64,000 bases of DNA from Nocardioides cavernae (GTDB lineage Bacteria > Actinomycetota > Actinomycetes > Propionibacteriales > Nocardioidaceae): positions 558,001-622,000 of the forward strand of contig NZ_JACCBW010000002.1 in NCBI RefSeq assembly GCF_013410035.1, read 5' to 3'. This document shows, piece by piece, positions 28,332-36,673 of this stretch. The translations under genes were made by a program, and so were the position numbers. Below the pieces are notes generated by a model. It saw only the letters and a list, made by a program, of their open reading frames with translations. It made no database searches and was not told where the DNA came from. The stretch's first letter is position 1. Each line of letters opens with the position of its first letter.

Positions 28332-29012
28332 TCAGCCGATCTCGCCGTCCCCGTCGGGGTCCAGGTCCCCGGTGGGGTCCTCCGCGGTCGGGTCCTCGAG
28401 CAGCTCGCCGCCGACGGGGTGGCCCTGCCACGACACCATCTCCCAGCCGGACTCCATGTCGCCGTCGAGCACGATCAGCGCGGTGTTGTGGAGCGGCTGC
28501 GTCGCGGGCGGGGCGTCGGGGTGCGGCGTCATGCGGGTCGACACCCACGTACGCACGGCGGCGCCGTGGCTGACGATCAGCGCGGCGTCGTGGCCGGCGT
28601 CGACGATGCGGCGCACGGCCGCGTCGTAGCGGGCGAGGAACTCCTCGCCGGTCTCGCCGCCGGGCATCCGGTGAGCGAGGTCGCCCTCGAGCCAGGTGGC
28701 GACGGCCCCGATGTAGCCGGCGACCGAGTCGTGGTCGGACTTCATCTCGAAGTCGCCCGCGTCGATCTCCTCGAGCCCGTCGAGCTGGACCGGGGCGAGC
28801 CCCCGGGCCTCCGCGGTGGGCGCCGCGGTCTGGTGGGTACGCACGCGGCTGGAGACGTAGATCGCGTCGAGGTGGTGGTCGGCGATGGCCCTCGCGGCGG
28901 CCGCCGCCTGGGCCCGCCCGAGGTCGGTGAGGTCGAGGCCGGGGTGCGCGGTGTCGAGCTCGCCGGAGACGTTGGCGTGGGTCTGGCCGTGGCGCATGAG
29001 GAGGAGTCGCAA
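28332..29012 (-). CDS. Histidine phosphatase (phosphoglycerate-mutase-like)
   Basis: 226 aa. Catalytic RHG motif near the N terminus (LLLMRHGQTHANV), the second basic motif YVSSRVRTHQTA, acid EEIDAGDFE, and second histidine in LIVSHGAAVRTW. It belongs to the broad-specificity branch-2 phosphatases; the substrate is unknown. The TTG at 29012 is preferred because it completes the first beta strand; the ATG at 28997 would start directly at the RHG motif. The end is a tail rich in Asp and Glu. It directly follows the phosphodiesterase gene. Confidence 0.85.
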   Translation of the reverse strand: MRLLLMRHGQTHANVSGELDTAHPGLDLTDLGRAQAAAAARAIADHHLDAIYVSSRVRTHQTAAPTAEARGLAPVQLDGLEEIDAGDFEMKSDHDSVAGYIGAVATWLEGDLAHRMPGGETGEEFLARYDAAVRRIVDAGHDAALIVSHGAAVRTWVSTRMTPHPDAPPATQPLHNTALIVLDGDMESGWEMVSWQGHPVGGELLEDPTAEDPTGDLDPDGDGEIG

Positions 29013-29026
29013 GGGTGGTCCCGGGT

Positions 29027-29935
29027 TCAGGTGTTGAAGGGCGAGGTCTTGCTCGAGGCGAGGGCCATGGCCTCCTCGAGGGGGACACCCTCGAGCGCCT
29101 CGGCGATCTCGGAGCCGACGTGGGTGACCTCGGTCCCGCGCTCCAGCGGGACGAGGGTGTGCACGAGCCGGTCGTCGTAGGCGTGCACCATCGTGAACGC
29201 CTGGCCGGTGTCGACGCCCGACACGAAGCGGTCGACGGGCGCCGGGTCGCTGGTGTAGCAGCTCGCCGACGTCACCGACACGGGCACCCCGGCGAAGGTG
29301 GACCAGGTCGAGAGGTGGAGGTGGCCGGCGAGGATCCCGCGCACGTCGGTGCCCGTGATGACGTCGGCCAGCGCCTGCTGGTCGTGCAGCTCGATGAGCT
29401 CGGCGGCGCGCAGCATCGGCAGCGGGAGGGGCGGGTGGTGCATGGCGAGCAGGGTGCCGTGCTCGGCCGGCGTCGCGAGCACGTCCGCCAGCCACGCGAG
29501 CTGGGCCGGTTCCAGCTCCCCGTGGTGGTGGCCCGGCACGCTGGTGTCGAGCGCGACGATCCGCAGGCCGTCCACGTCGTGCACGCGGTCCTGGAAGCCG
29601 GCGTCGTCGGAGTCGAAGAGGCCCCGCGCGAAGGGCGCCCGCTCGTCGTGGTTGCCCATCGTCCACACGACGACGGCACCCATCCCGGCGGCGAACGGCT
29701 CGACGATGGACCGCACCAGGGCGTACGCCTCGGGGTCCGCCCGGTCGGCGATGTCCCCGGTGAAGACGAGCGCCTGCGGTGCCGGGCGTACGGCCGCGAG
29801 CCGGTCGAGGGCCGCGCGCAGGTTGGCGACGTTGTCCACCGCGCCGAAGTGCAGGGTGTCGTCGCCGAGCAGGTGCGGGTCACTCAGGTGGGCGACGGCG
29901 TGGCTGGGTGGGGCGTACTGGCCGAGCTGCTTCAC
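29027..29935 (-). CDS. CpdA-like metallophosphodiesterase
   Basis: 302 aa calcineurin-like phosphoesterase. Metal motifs: D19-x-H21 (LSDPHL), GD at 60-61 (FTGDIADR), GNHDE at 94-98, the later HHPP and GHLHLS. This pattern is the class III cyclic-nucleotide phosphodiesterase group (CpdA, Rv0805), so hydrolysis of cAMP or a related phosphodiester is likely. The GTG start lies 7 nt after TAGGCT. It sits 14 bp upstream of the histidine phosphatase on the same strand, possibly as an operon. Confidence 0.85.
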   Translation of the reverse strand: MKQLGQYAPPSHAVAHLSDPHLLGDDTLHFGAVDNVANLRAALDRLAAVRPAPQALVFTGDIADRADPEAYALVRSIVEPFAAGMGAVVVWTMGNHDERAPFARGLFDSDDAGFQDRVHDVDGLRIVALDTSVPGHHHGELEPAQLAWLADVLATPAEHGTLLAMHHPPLPLPMLRAAELIELHDQQALADVITGTDVRGILAGHLHLSTWSTFAGVPVSVTSASCYTSDPAPVDRFVSGVDTGQAFTMVHAYDDRLVHTLVPLERGTEVTHVGSEIAEALEGVPLEEAMALASSKTSPFNT

Positions 29936-29942
29936 GCGGGCC

Positions 29943-29948
29943 AGCCTA
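29943..29948 (-). promoter_or_regulatory. -10 box TAGGCT of the phosphodiesterase gene
   Basis: TAGGCT on the minus strand, 7 nt before the GTG at 29935. Confidence 0.45.
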
Positions 29949-29986
29949 GGGCCCCCGGGAAGCGTCGGGCCGGTGCCGGCGGGACG

Positions 29987-31210
29987 TCAGCGGGCGGGCA
30001 GGATGCGCCCGGTGACCTCGCCCAGCGAGATGCGCCCGCCTCCGGTGCCCGGGGCGGAGTAGCGCAGGGTCACCTCGTCGCCGTCCTCGAGGAACGTGCG
30101 CTCGCGACCACCCGCGACGAACGGCTCCGTGCCGCCCCAGCTGAGCTCGAGGAAGGACCCGCGCTGCCCGGGCTCCGCGCCGGAGACCGTGCCGGAGCCC
30201 CACAGGTCGCCGGTGCGCACGCCGGCGCCGTTGACGGTGGTGTGGGCCAGCATCTGGGCGGGCGACCAGTACATCGTGCGGTAGGGCGGTCGGGCCACGA
30301 CCTCGCCGTCGAGCAGCACCTCGACCTCGATGTCGAGCCCGGCGGGACCCTCGACCCGGAGGTAGTCCAGCACCTCCGGATCCTGTCCGGGCAGGTCCGT
30401 CCACGCCGCGTCGAGGGCGGCCAGGGGCGTGACCCAGGCGCTGATCGACGTGGCGAAGGACTTGCCGAGGAACGGCCCGAGGGGGACGTACTCCCAAGCC
30501 TGGATGTCGCGCGCGGACCAGTCGTTGAGGCCGACGACGCCGAAGGTGTGCCGCGCGAAGTCGGCGGTCGCGACGCGCTCGCCCATGGCGGACGGGGCGC
30601 CGACGACGAAGCCGAGCTCGGCCTCGATGTCGAGTCGCCGGGAGGGACCGAAGGTCGGGAGGTCCTCCGTCGGCGCCTTGCGCTGGCCACTCGGGCGTAC
30701 GACGTCGGTGCCGGTGACGACCACGGTGCCGGAGCGCCCGTGGTAGCCGACGGGGAGGTGCTTCCAGTTGGGCAGGAGCGGCTCCTGGTCGGGGCGGAAG
30801 ATCCGCCCGACGTTGGAGGCGTGGTGCTCGGAGGCGTAGAAGTCGACGTAGTCGCCGACGGTGAAGGGCATCAGCATCCGGACCGAGTCGACCGGCGAGA
30901 GGGCCGGCTCGACGAGGTCGCGCTCGGTCTCGTCGGTGAGCAGCCCGGTGATCCAGGCGCGCGTCGACTCCCACACGGTCGGGCCGGCCGCCATGAAGGG
31001 GTTCAGCGTCGGCTGGTCGTAGAGGGCGTGGGTGTCCACCATGTCGGCGGCCGCCACGATGCTGAGGTCGAGCACGAAGTCGCCGATGCGCACCGCGACG
31101 CGCGGGTGCTCGCCGGAGCGCGCGAACACGCCGTAGGGCAGGTGGTCGACGTCGAACCCGGAGCCGGCGGCTCCCTCGACCCAGGTCTGGAGTGGCGTCG
31201 GGAGTGTCAT
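29987..31210 (-). CDS. fahA: Fumarylacetoacetase
   Basis: Last step of homogentisate breakdown: fumarylacetoacetate to fumarate and acetoacetate. 407 aa. The N-terminal SH3-like domain includes VDFYASEHHASNVGRIFRP (catalytic His); the C-terminal FAH domain has metal ligands around ELGFVVGAPS, plus NDWSARDIQAWEYVPLGPFLGKS and SGTVSGAEPGQRGSFLELSWGG. The ATG at 31210 overlaps the stop of the upstream unknown gene (ATGA), showing coupling. Confidence 0.96.
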   Translation of the reverse strand: MTLPTPLQTWVEGAAGSGFDVDHLPYGVFARSGEHPRVAVRIGDFVLDLSIVAAADMVDTHALYDQPTLNPFMAAGPTVWESTRAWITGLLTDETERDLVEPALSPVDSVRMLMPFTVGDYVDFYASEHHASNVGRIFRPDQEPLLPNWKHLPVGYHGRSGTVVVTGTDVVRPSGQRKAPTEDLPTFGPSRRLDIEAELGFVVGAPSAMGERVATADFARHTFGVVGLNDWSARDIQAWEYVPLGPFLGKSFATSISAWVTPLAALDAAWTDLPGQDPEVLDYLRVEGPAGLDIEVEVLLDGEVVARPPYRTMYWSPAQMLAHTTVNGAGVRTGDLWGSGTVSGAEPGQRGSFLELSWGGTEPFVAGGRERTFLEDGDEVTLRYSAPGTGGGRISLGEVTGRILPAR

Positions 31211-32067
31211 GGCGTGTCCACCGCTTCCGTGGTGAGTCCGAGGGAGACGAGGTCGTCGAGGGGCTCGGTCACCGAGCACGAGCCGAACGAGGTGAACCAC
31301 CTGCGTGCCGCCGACACGTCCGTCGCGGCCAGGGCGGCGCCGTCACGCTGCTCGAGCACGGCGGTCGCGTCGGCGACGCCGGCGCCGTCCCACAGGGCCT
31401 GCGTCGCGGCCATCACGTTGAGGAAGCCGTGCGCGCCGCCGCCCTCCGGGTCGTGGCGCACGGCCCGGTGCAGCCCGGCGGTCGCCTTGAAGCGCATCTC
31501 GCGGTCGAGCGCCGCGTCGATCCACCCCGCGACGGTCGCCGCGTCGGGGATGAGGTCGTGGTCGACGTGACCGAGCCGGAGCTTGAGCCGGTGGTCGCAC
31601 GCCGCGACCTCGTCGGCCGCGGCCAGCCACGACGCGGTCGGCGGGCCGGGGACCTCGACGTAGACCGGGACCTCGATGCCGGCGTCGCGGGCGGCCGCGT
31701 CGATCCGGCGGACGTTGCCGACCGGGTCGTCGACGTCGCGCACGGCGACCTCCAGCGCGGCGATCGACAGCCCGAGCCGGTCGGCGAGGCCGAACGGCCC
31801 GGCCAGCTGGCCGGCGCCCCCGGTCAGGACCACGGACAGCGGGGCGTCGAACCCGCGCACCAGCGGCAGGTCGGTGTCGCGCAGGACGAAGCTGCCCACC
31901 AGGTCGGCGTGCCACTCCCGGGTGCGCGCGGCGTACGCGGCGGTCGCCTCGGGCAGCGGAGCGTCGCCGGGCGGGAAGATCGCGGCGTCGTCGACGAGGC
32001 CGCGCCACTGCTCAGGCCAGCGACGCGACCGCGGGTCGAGATCGAGGGATGTGTCGGGGGAGGCCAC
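31207..32067 (-). CDS. Uncharacterised TIM-barrel-like protein of the homogentisate cluster
   Basis: 286 aa with no signal peptide or membrane segment. Alternating strand/helix units and short conserved-looking blocks (DDAAIFPPGDAPL, PVYVEVPG, KLRLGHVDHDLIPD, RFKATAGLHRAVRH) suggest a TIM-barrel enzyme. Similar proteins of unknown function occur in actinobacteria. It is coupled by ATGA to fahA and divergent from hmgA, so it very probably works in, or guards, tyrosine catabolism. The GTG start is 6 nt after TAGAGT. No maleylacetoacetate isomerase gene is present here, so that activity is one guess. Confidence 0.7.
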   Translation of the reverse strand: MASPDTSLDLDPRSRRWPEQWRGLVDDAAIFPPGDAPLPEATAAYAARTREWHADLVGSFVLRDTDLPLVRGFDAPLSVVLTGGAGQLAGPFGLADRLGLSIAALEVAVRDVDDPVGNVRRIDAAARDAGIEVPVYVEVPGPPTASWLAAADEVAACDHRLKLRLGHVDHDLIPDAATVAGWIDAALDREMRFKATAGLHRAVRHDPEGGGAHGFLNVMAATQALWDGAGVADATAVLEQRDGAALAATDVSAARRWFTSFGSCSVTEPLDDLVSLGLTTEAVDTP

Positions 32068-32073
32068 GGGTCT

Positions 32074-32079
32074 ACTCTA
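32074..32079 (-). promoter_or_regulatory. -10 box TAGAGT of the unknown-fahA operon
   Basis: TAGAGT on the minus strand, 6 nt before the GTG at 32067. Confidence 0.45.
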
Positions 32080-32085
32080 GCCACC

Positions 32086-32118
32086 AGATAGCGGACACTT
32101 CCGTCCGATAGTCGGATG
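32086..32118. promoter_or_regulatory. Possible operator between fahA operon and hmgA
   Basis: CGGAC-N6-GTCCG (32092-32107) is an inverted repeat flanked by GATAGyGGA copies (GATAGCGGA and GATAGTCGGA). It lies in the short divergent promoter region and is suited to one regulator controlling both arms of the pathway. Confidence 0.45.
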
Positions 32119-32132
32119 ATGGGAACCTCGTC

Positions 32133-33362
32133 ATGGCCTACTACCGAGCCCTCGGTCGGCTGCCCCGGCAGCGCCACACCCAGCTGCGCGACGACGACGG
32201 ACACCTGTTCCGCGAGGAGCTCATGGGCGAGGAGGGCTTCTCCTCCGACTCCTCGCTGCTCTACCGCCGCGGTGTGCCGAGCGCGATCACCGACAGCCAG
32301 GTGTGGGAGCTGCCCGACCAGTCGCGTACGCCCAACCACCCGCTGAAGCCGCGCCACCTCAGGCTCCACGACCTCGACACCGGGGCCTGCCCGGTGGAGG
32401 GGCGCCGGCTCGTGCTCGGCAACAACGACGTCCGGATCGCCTACGTCGTCACCGGCACGGACCCCTCCCCGCTCTACCGCAACGCCATCGGCGACGAGTG
32501 CGTCTTCGTCGAGACGGGCAGCGGCGTGGTCGAGACGGTGTTCGGCGTCGTGCCCTACCGCGCCGGCGACTACGTCGTCGTCCCGCGCGCCACCGACCAC
32601 CGCTGGGTGCCGGCCGAGGCGTCGCGGCTCTACGCCATCGAGGCCAACAGCCACATCCACCCGCCCAAGCGCTACCTCTCGAAGTACGGCCAGCTGCTCG
32701 AGCACGCGCCCTACTGCGAGCGCGACCTGCACGGCCCGGACGAGACCTTCGAGGTCGAGGGGACCGACGTCGAGGTGCTGGTCAAGCACCGGACGTCCGC
32801 CGGGATCGTCGGCACCCGGCTGACGTACGCCACGCACCCGTTCGACGTGGTCGGCTGGGATGGCTGCCTCTACCCCTACACCTTCAACATCGAGGACTAC
32901 ATGCCGATCACGGGCAAGGTCCACCAGCCGCCGCCGGTGCACCAGGTGTTCGAGGGCTGGAATTTCGTGGTCTGCAACTTCCTGCCGCGCAAGGTCGACT
33001 ACCACGAGCTCGCGATCCCGGTGCCCTACTACCACTCCAACGTCGACTCCGACGAGGTCATGTTCTACGTCGGCGGCGACTACGAGGCGCGCAAGGGCTC
33101 GGGCATCGGCATCGGCTCGATCAGCCTGCACCCCGGCGGGCACGCCCACGGGCCGCAGCCCAGCGCGATCGAGGCCAGCCTCGGCGTGCAGTACTTCGAG
33201 GAGTCCGCGGTCATGGTCGACACGTTCGCCCCGCTCGAGCTCGGCGAGGGCGGGCGTGCGGTCGAGGACCCGGCGTACGCCTGGACCTGGGCCGGCCGCG
33301 GGCCTGCCGCCTCCGGCGGGTCCACCGACGACGGCGGGCCGGCGGTCTACAGCAACAGCTGA
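32133..33362 (+). CDS. hmgA: Homogentisate 1,2-dioxygenase
   Basis: Opens the ring of homogentisate with O2 and Fe(II), giving maleylacetoacetate; 409 aa cupin enzyme. Family blocks: N-terminal YYRALGRLPRQRHTQ, PFDVVGWDGCLYPYTFNIED in the middle, NFLPRKVDYHELAIPVPYYHSNVDSDE, and the iron-binding HPGGHAHGPQP near the C terminus. It stands alone on this strand, divergent from the fahA operon. Confidence 0.94.
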   Translation: MAYYRALGRLPRQRHTQLRDDDGHLFREELMGEEGFSSDSSLLYRRGVPSAITDSQVWELPDQSRTPNHPLKPRHLRLHDLDTGACPVEGRRLVLGNNDVRIAYVVTGTDPSPLYRNAIGDECVFVETGSGVVETVFGVVPYRAGDYVVVPRATDHRWVPAEASRLYAIEANSHIHPPKRYLSKYGQLLEHAPYCERDLHGPDETFEVEGTDVEVLVKHRTSAGIVGTRLTYATHPFDVVGWDGCLYPYTFNIEDYMPITGKVHQPPPVHQVFEGWNFVVCNFLPRKVDYHELAIPVPYYHSNVDSDEVMFYVGGDYEARKGSGIGIGSISLHPGGHAHGPQPSAIEASLGVQYFEESAVMVDTFAPLELGEGGRAVEDPAYAWTWAGRGPAASGGSTDDGGPAVYSNS

Positions 33363-33389
33363 GAGCGGGACACTCCTTCGGGTGGTCCG

Positions 33390-33395
33390 TAGCGT
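33390..33395 (+). promoter_or_regulatory. -10 box TAGCGT of zwf
   Basis: TAGCGT, 6 nt before the ATG at 33402. Confidence 0.45.
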
Positions 33396-33401
33396 GGTCG
33401 C

Positions 33402-34820
33402 ATGACCGCCTCCGACCGGGCCTCCGACCGTCCGTGCGTGTTCCTGCTCTTCGGCGCGCGAGGTGACCTCGCCGCGCGCAAGCTCTTCCCCGGGCTCTAC
33501 CGGCTGTCCGCCGCGGGGCGGCTCCCGCAGGACTGGGCCGTCATCGGCAGCGGCCGCCACTCGCCGGGCTCCGACGACGACTTCCGCGCGGAGGTGCTCG
33601 ACGGGCTCCGCGACAGCGTCGACGACCTCGACGACGACGTCGCGCGCGACCTGCTCGACCGGCTGTCGTTCGTGACCTCCGACGCCGAGGACGGCGTGGA
33701 CCTCGCCGCCCGCGTGCGCGAGGTCGAGGAGGGCCTGGGCGGCGACGTGCTGCGCGTGGTCTACCTCTCGGTGCCGCCGACGGCGATGTCGGGGATGGTG
33801 GGGATGCTCGGTCGCGAGGGGCTCGACGAGCGCGCCCGGCTCGTGATCGAGAAGCCGTTCGGTCTCGACCTGGAGTCCTTCGGCGAGCTCGACCGGGACG
33901 TGCACGAGGTCTTCGACGAGGAGCAGGTCTTCCGCATCGACCACTTCCTCGGCAAGGAGGCGGTGCAGAACCTCCTCGCCCTGCGCTTCGCCAACGCGCT
34001 CTTCGAGCCCGCGTGGGACCGGAACAGCATCGCCTCGGTGCAGGTCGACGTGCCCGAGACGCTGGCGATGGAGGGCCGCGGCTCCTTCTACGAGTCGACC
34101 GGCGCGCTGCGCGACATGGTCTCCACCCACCTGTTCCAGATCCTCGGCGCCGTCGCGATCGAGGACCCGGGGGAGTGGTCCGCCGACGCCGTCCGGCGGG
34201 CCCGCGCCGCCGTGTTCGAGGACGTACGCCCCCTCGACCCCGCGCGGGTCGTCCTGGGCCAGTACGACGGCTACCGCGACGAGGAGGACGTCGACGAGGA
34301 CTCGACGGTCGAGACCTTCGTGGCCCTCGAGGCCTGGGTGGACAACGACCGGTGGCGCGACGTCCCGTTCCACCTGCGCACCGGCAAGGCGATGGCCGAG
34401 ACCCGGCGCACGGTCACCCTGCGCTTCCGCGAGCCGGAGTCGGCCGTGTTCGGCGACCACCTCGCCCCCGACGAGCTCGTCCTCGAGCTGACCGACGAGG
34501 CGCAGGTGCGCGTCGACCTGCTCGGCAAGCGCCCCGGCCCCGAGATGGAGCTCGCCCCGGCCACGATGCACCTCGACCTCGCCGAGGAGCTCCCCGACGC
34601 CGAGCCCCTCGAGGCCTACGAGCGCCTCCTGCTCGACGTGCTCGAGGGCGACCACACGCTCTTCGCCCACGCCGACGAGACCCGCCGGCTGTGGGAGGTG
34701 TGCCAGCCGGTCCTCGACGACCGGCCCGAGCCCGAACCGTACGACTCCGGCTCCTGGGGCCCCGCGGCGGCCCTCGACCTGCCCGAGGGCGGCTGGCGGC
34801 TGGGTCGGCACGGGCAGTGA
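33402..34820 (+). CDS. zwf: Glucose-6-phosphate dehydrogenase
   Basis: First step of the oxidative pentose-phosphate pathway, 472 aa. The dinucleotide motif is FLLFGARGDLAARKL; Arg replaces the usual Ser of GASGDL, within variation seen in the family. The active-site block is RIDHFLGKEAVQN (family RIDHYLGKE), with IEKPFG before it and HLFQILG and RTGKAM after. Leaderless ATG start. The TGA overlaps the GTG of the GH15 gene. Confidence 0.93.
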   Translation: MTASDRASDRPCVFLLFGARGDLAARKLFPGLYRLSAAGRLPQDWAVIGSGRHSPGSDDDFRAEVLDGLRDSVDDLDDDVARDLLDRLSFVTSDAEDGVDLAARVREVEEGLGGDVLRVVYLSVPPTAMSGMVGMLGREGLDERARLVIEKPFGLDLESFGELDRDVHEVFDEEQVFRIDHFLGKEAVQNLLALRFANALFEPAWDRNSIASVQVDVPETLAMEGRGSFYESTGALRDMVSTHLFQILGAVAIEDPGEWSADAVRRARAAVFEDVRPLDPARVVLGQYDGYRDEEDVDEDSTVETFVALEAWVDNDRWRDVPFHLRTGKAMAETRRTVTLRFREPESAVFGDHLAPDELVLELTDEAQVRVDLLGKRPGPEMELAPATMHLDLAEELPDAEPLEAYERLLLDVLEGDHTLFAHADETRRLWEVCQPVLDDRPEPEPYDSGSWGPAAALDLPEGGWRLGRHGQ

Positions 34821-36673
34821 CGGGCACGCCCGACCAGCTCGCGATCGCCGACCACGGGCTGGTCGGCGACCTGCGCACCGCAGCCCTCGTCGGCACCGAC
34901 GGCACGATCGACTGGTTCTGCCCGGGGCGCTTCGACGCGCCCAGCGTCTTCGCCGCGATCCTCGACCCCGGCGCCGGGTCGTGGCGGATCGGCCCGGACG
35001 ACCCCGACGCGCGCAGCCAGCAGTACTACCACCCCGAGACCAACATCCTCGTCACCCGCTTCATGACCGAGGAGGGCGTCGTCGAGGTGCAGGACTTCAT
35101 GCCCGTGCTGCGCGCCCACGACCCCGACCACCGCCAGCGGCTGGTGCGTCGGGTCGTCGGCCTGCGCGGGTCGGTCGACCTGACGATGACGATGGCGCCG
35201 CGTCCCGACTACGGCCTGACCCAGCCCGACCTCAGCCGCTCCGACGACGTCGTCCGCTTCGCCGACGGCGACGTGCACCTGGCGCTCTCCAGCACCGTCG
35301 CGCTGGACGTGGACGACTGCTCGGCGAGCGCCACCGTCGGCCTCACCACCGGCGAGACCGCGCTGTTCGTCCTCGAGGTCCTCGCCCCGGGCGAGGACGC
35401 CCGCGGCTGCACCGAGGCCGACGTGGACGAGCTGTTCGACGCGACCGCCGCCTTCTGGCGCGGCTGGCTGTCGCAGAGCACCTACACCGGCCGGTGGCGC
35501 GAGTGGGTCGACCGGTCGGCGCTCACCCTCAAGCTGCTGTGCCACGAGCCGAGCGGCGGCATCGTCGCCTCCCCGACGACGAGCCTCCCCGAGAGCATCG
35601 GCGGGTCACGCAACTGGGACTACCGCTACGTGTGGGTGCGCGACGCCGCGTTCAGCGTGTACGCCCTGCTGCGGCTCGGCTTCACCGACGAGGCGGGCGC
35701 GTTCGTCCGCTTCCTGTCCGAGCGCCTGGGTGAGGCCGCCGAGGAGGGCCGGGACCGGGGGGACGACGACCTGGGGCCGCTGCGGGTGCTCTACGACCTC
35801 GACGGCGGCATCCCGCACGAGCGCGAGCTCGACCACCTGGCGGGGCACCGGGACTCGCGGCCCGTCCGGGTCGGCAACGGCGCGGTCGACCAGCTCCAGC
35901 TCGACGTCTACGGCGAGCTCATCGACTCGGTCTACCTCTTCGACAAGCACGGGCGGGGCATCAGCCACGACGCGTGGAGCGACCTGCAGCGGGTGGTCTC
36001 GTGGCTCATGCAGAACTGGGAGCGCCCCGACGCCGGCATGTGGGAGATCCGCAGCGAGCCGCGGACCCACACCACGTCGCTGGTGATGAGCTGGGTCGCG
36101 GTCGAGCGGACGATGCGCATCGCGCGTCGCCGCGGCCTGCCCGGCGACCTCACCGAGCTCGCGGCCGTGCGCGACGCGATCTACGAGCGGGTCATGACCG
36201 AGTGCTGGAACGACGAGCTCGGCAGCTTCACCGCCTTCCCCGGGGGTGACGTGCTCGACGCCGCGACGCTGCTCATGCCGATGGTCAAGATGGTCGCGCC
36301 CGACGACCCGCGCTTCCTCGGCACCCTCGCCCGCGTCGAGGAGCGGCTGGTGTCCGACAGCCTCGTGCTGCGCTACGACCCGGAGCACTTCGGTGACGGG
36401 GTGTCGGCGGCGGACGGCTCCGACGAGAGCCTCGTCGAGGAGGGCACCTTCTCGCTCTGCTCGTTCTGGTACGTCGAGGCCCTCACCCGGGCCGGCCGGC
36501 TCGACGACGCCCGGCTCGCGCTGGAGAAGATGTTCACCTACGCCAACCACCTCGGGCAGTACGCCGAGCAGGTCGGCCTCAACGGCGAGCAGCTCGGCAA
36601 CTTCCCCCAGGGGTTCACCCACCTGAGCCTGATCAGCGCCGTGATCAACCTGGACCGTAGCCTCGACGCATGA
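34817..36673 (+). CDS. GH15 glucosidase, trehalase-like
   Basis: 618 aa glycoside hydrolase family 15 enzyme of the actinobacterial trehalase/glucoamylase type. N-terminal super-sandwich domain (IADHGLVGDLRTAALVG to about 230), then an (alpha/alpha)6 barrel with ASPTTSLPESIGGSRNWDYR and YVWVRDAAF, and the late catalytic segment VEEGTFSLCSFWYVEAL. No signal peptide, so it is cytoplasmic. Trehalose is a likely substrate from family knowledge; coupling to zwf would feed released glucose into the pentose-phosphate pathway. The GTG start lies in the zwf stop. Confidence 0.86.
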   Translation: MTGTPDQLAIADHGLVGDLRTAALVGTDGTIDWFCPGRFDAPSVFAAILDPGAGSWRIGPDDPDARSQQYYHPETNILVTRFMTEEGVVEVQDFMPVLRAHDPDHRQRLVRRVVGLRGSVDLTMTMAPRPDYGLTQPDLSRSDDVVRFADGDVHLALSSTVALDVDDCSASATVGLTTGETALFVLEVLAPGEDARGCTEADVDELFDATAAFWRGWLSQSTYTGRWREWVDRSALTLKLLCHEPSGGIVASPTTSLPESIGGSRNWDYRYVWVRDAAFSVYALLRLGFTDEAGAFVRFLSERLGEAAEEGRDRGDDDLGPLRVLYDLDGGIPHERELDHLAGHRDSRPVRVGNGAVDQLQLDVYGELIDSVYLFDKHGRGISHDAWSDLQRVVSWLMQNWERPDAGMWEIRSEPRTHTTSLVMSWVAVERTMRIARRRGLPGDLTELAAVRDAIYERVMTECWNDELGSFTAFPGGDVLDAATLLMPMVKMVAPDDPRFLGTLARVEERLVSDSLVLRYDPEHFGDGVSAADGSDESLVEEGTFSLCSFWYVEALTRAGRLDDARLALEKMFTYANHLGQYAEQVGLNGEQLGNFPQGFTHLSLISAVINLDRSLDA

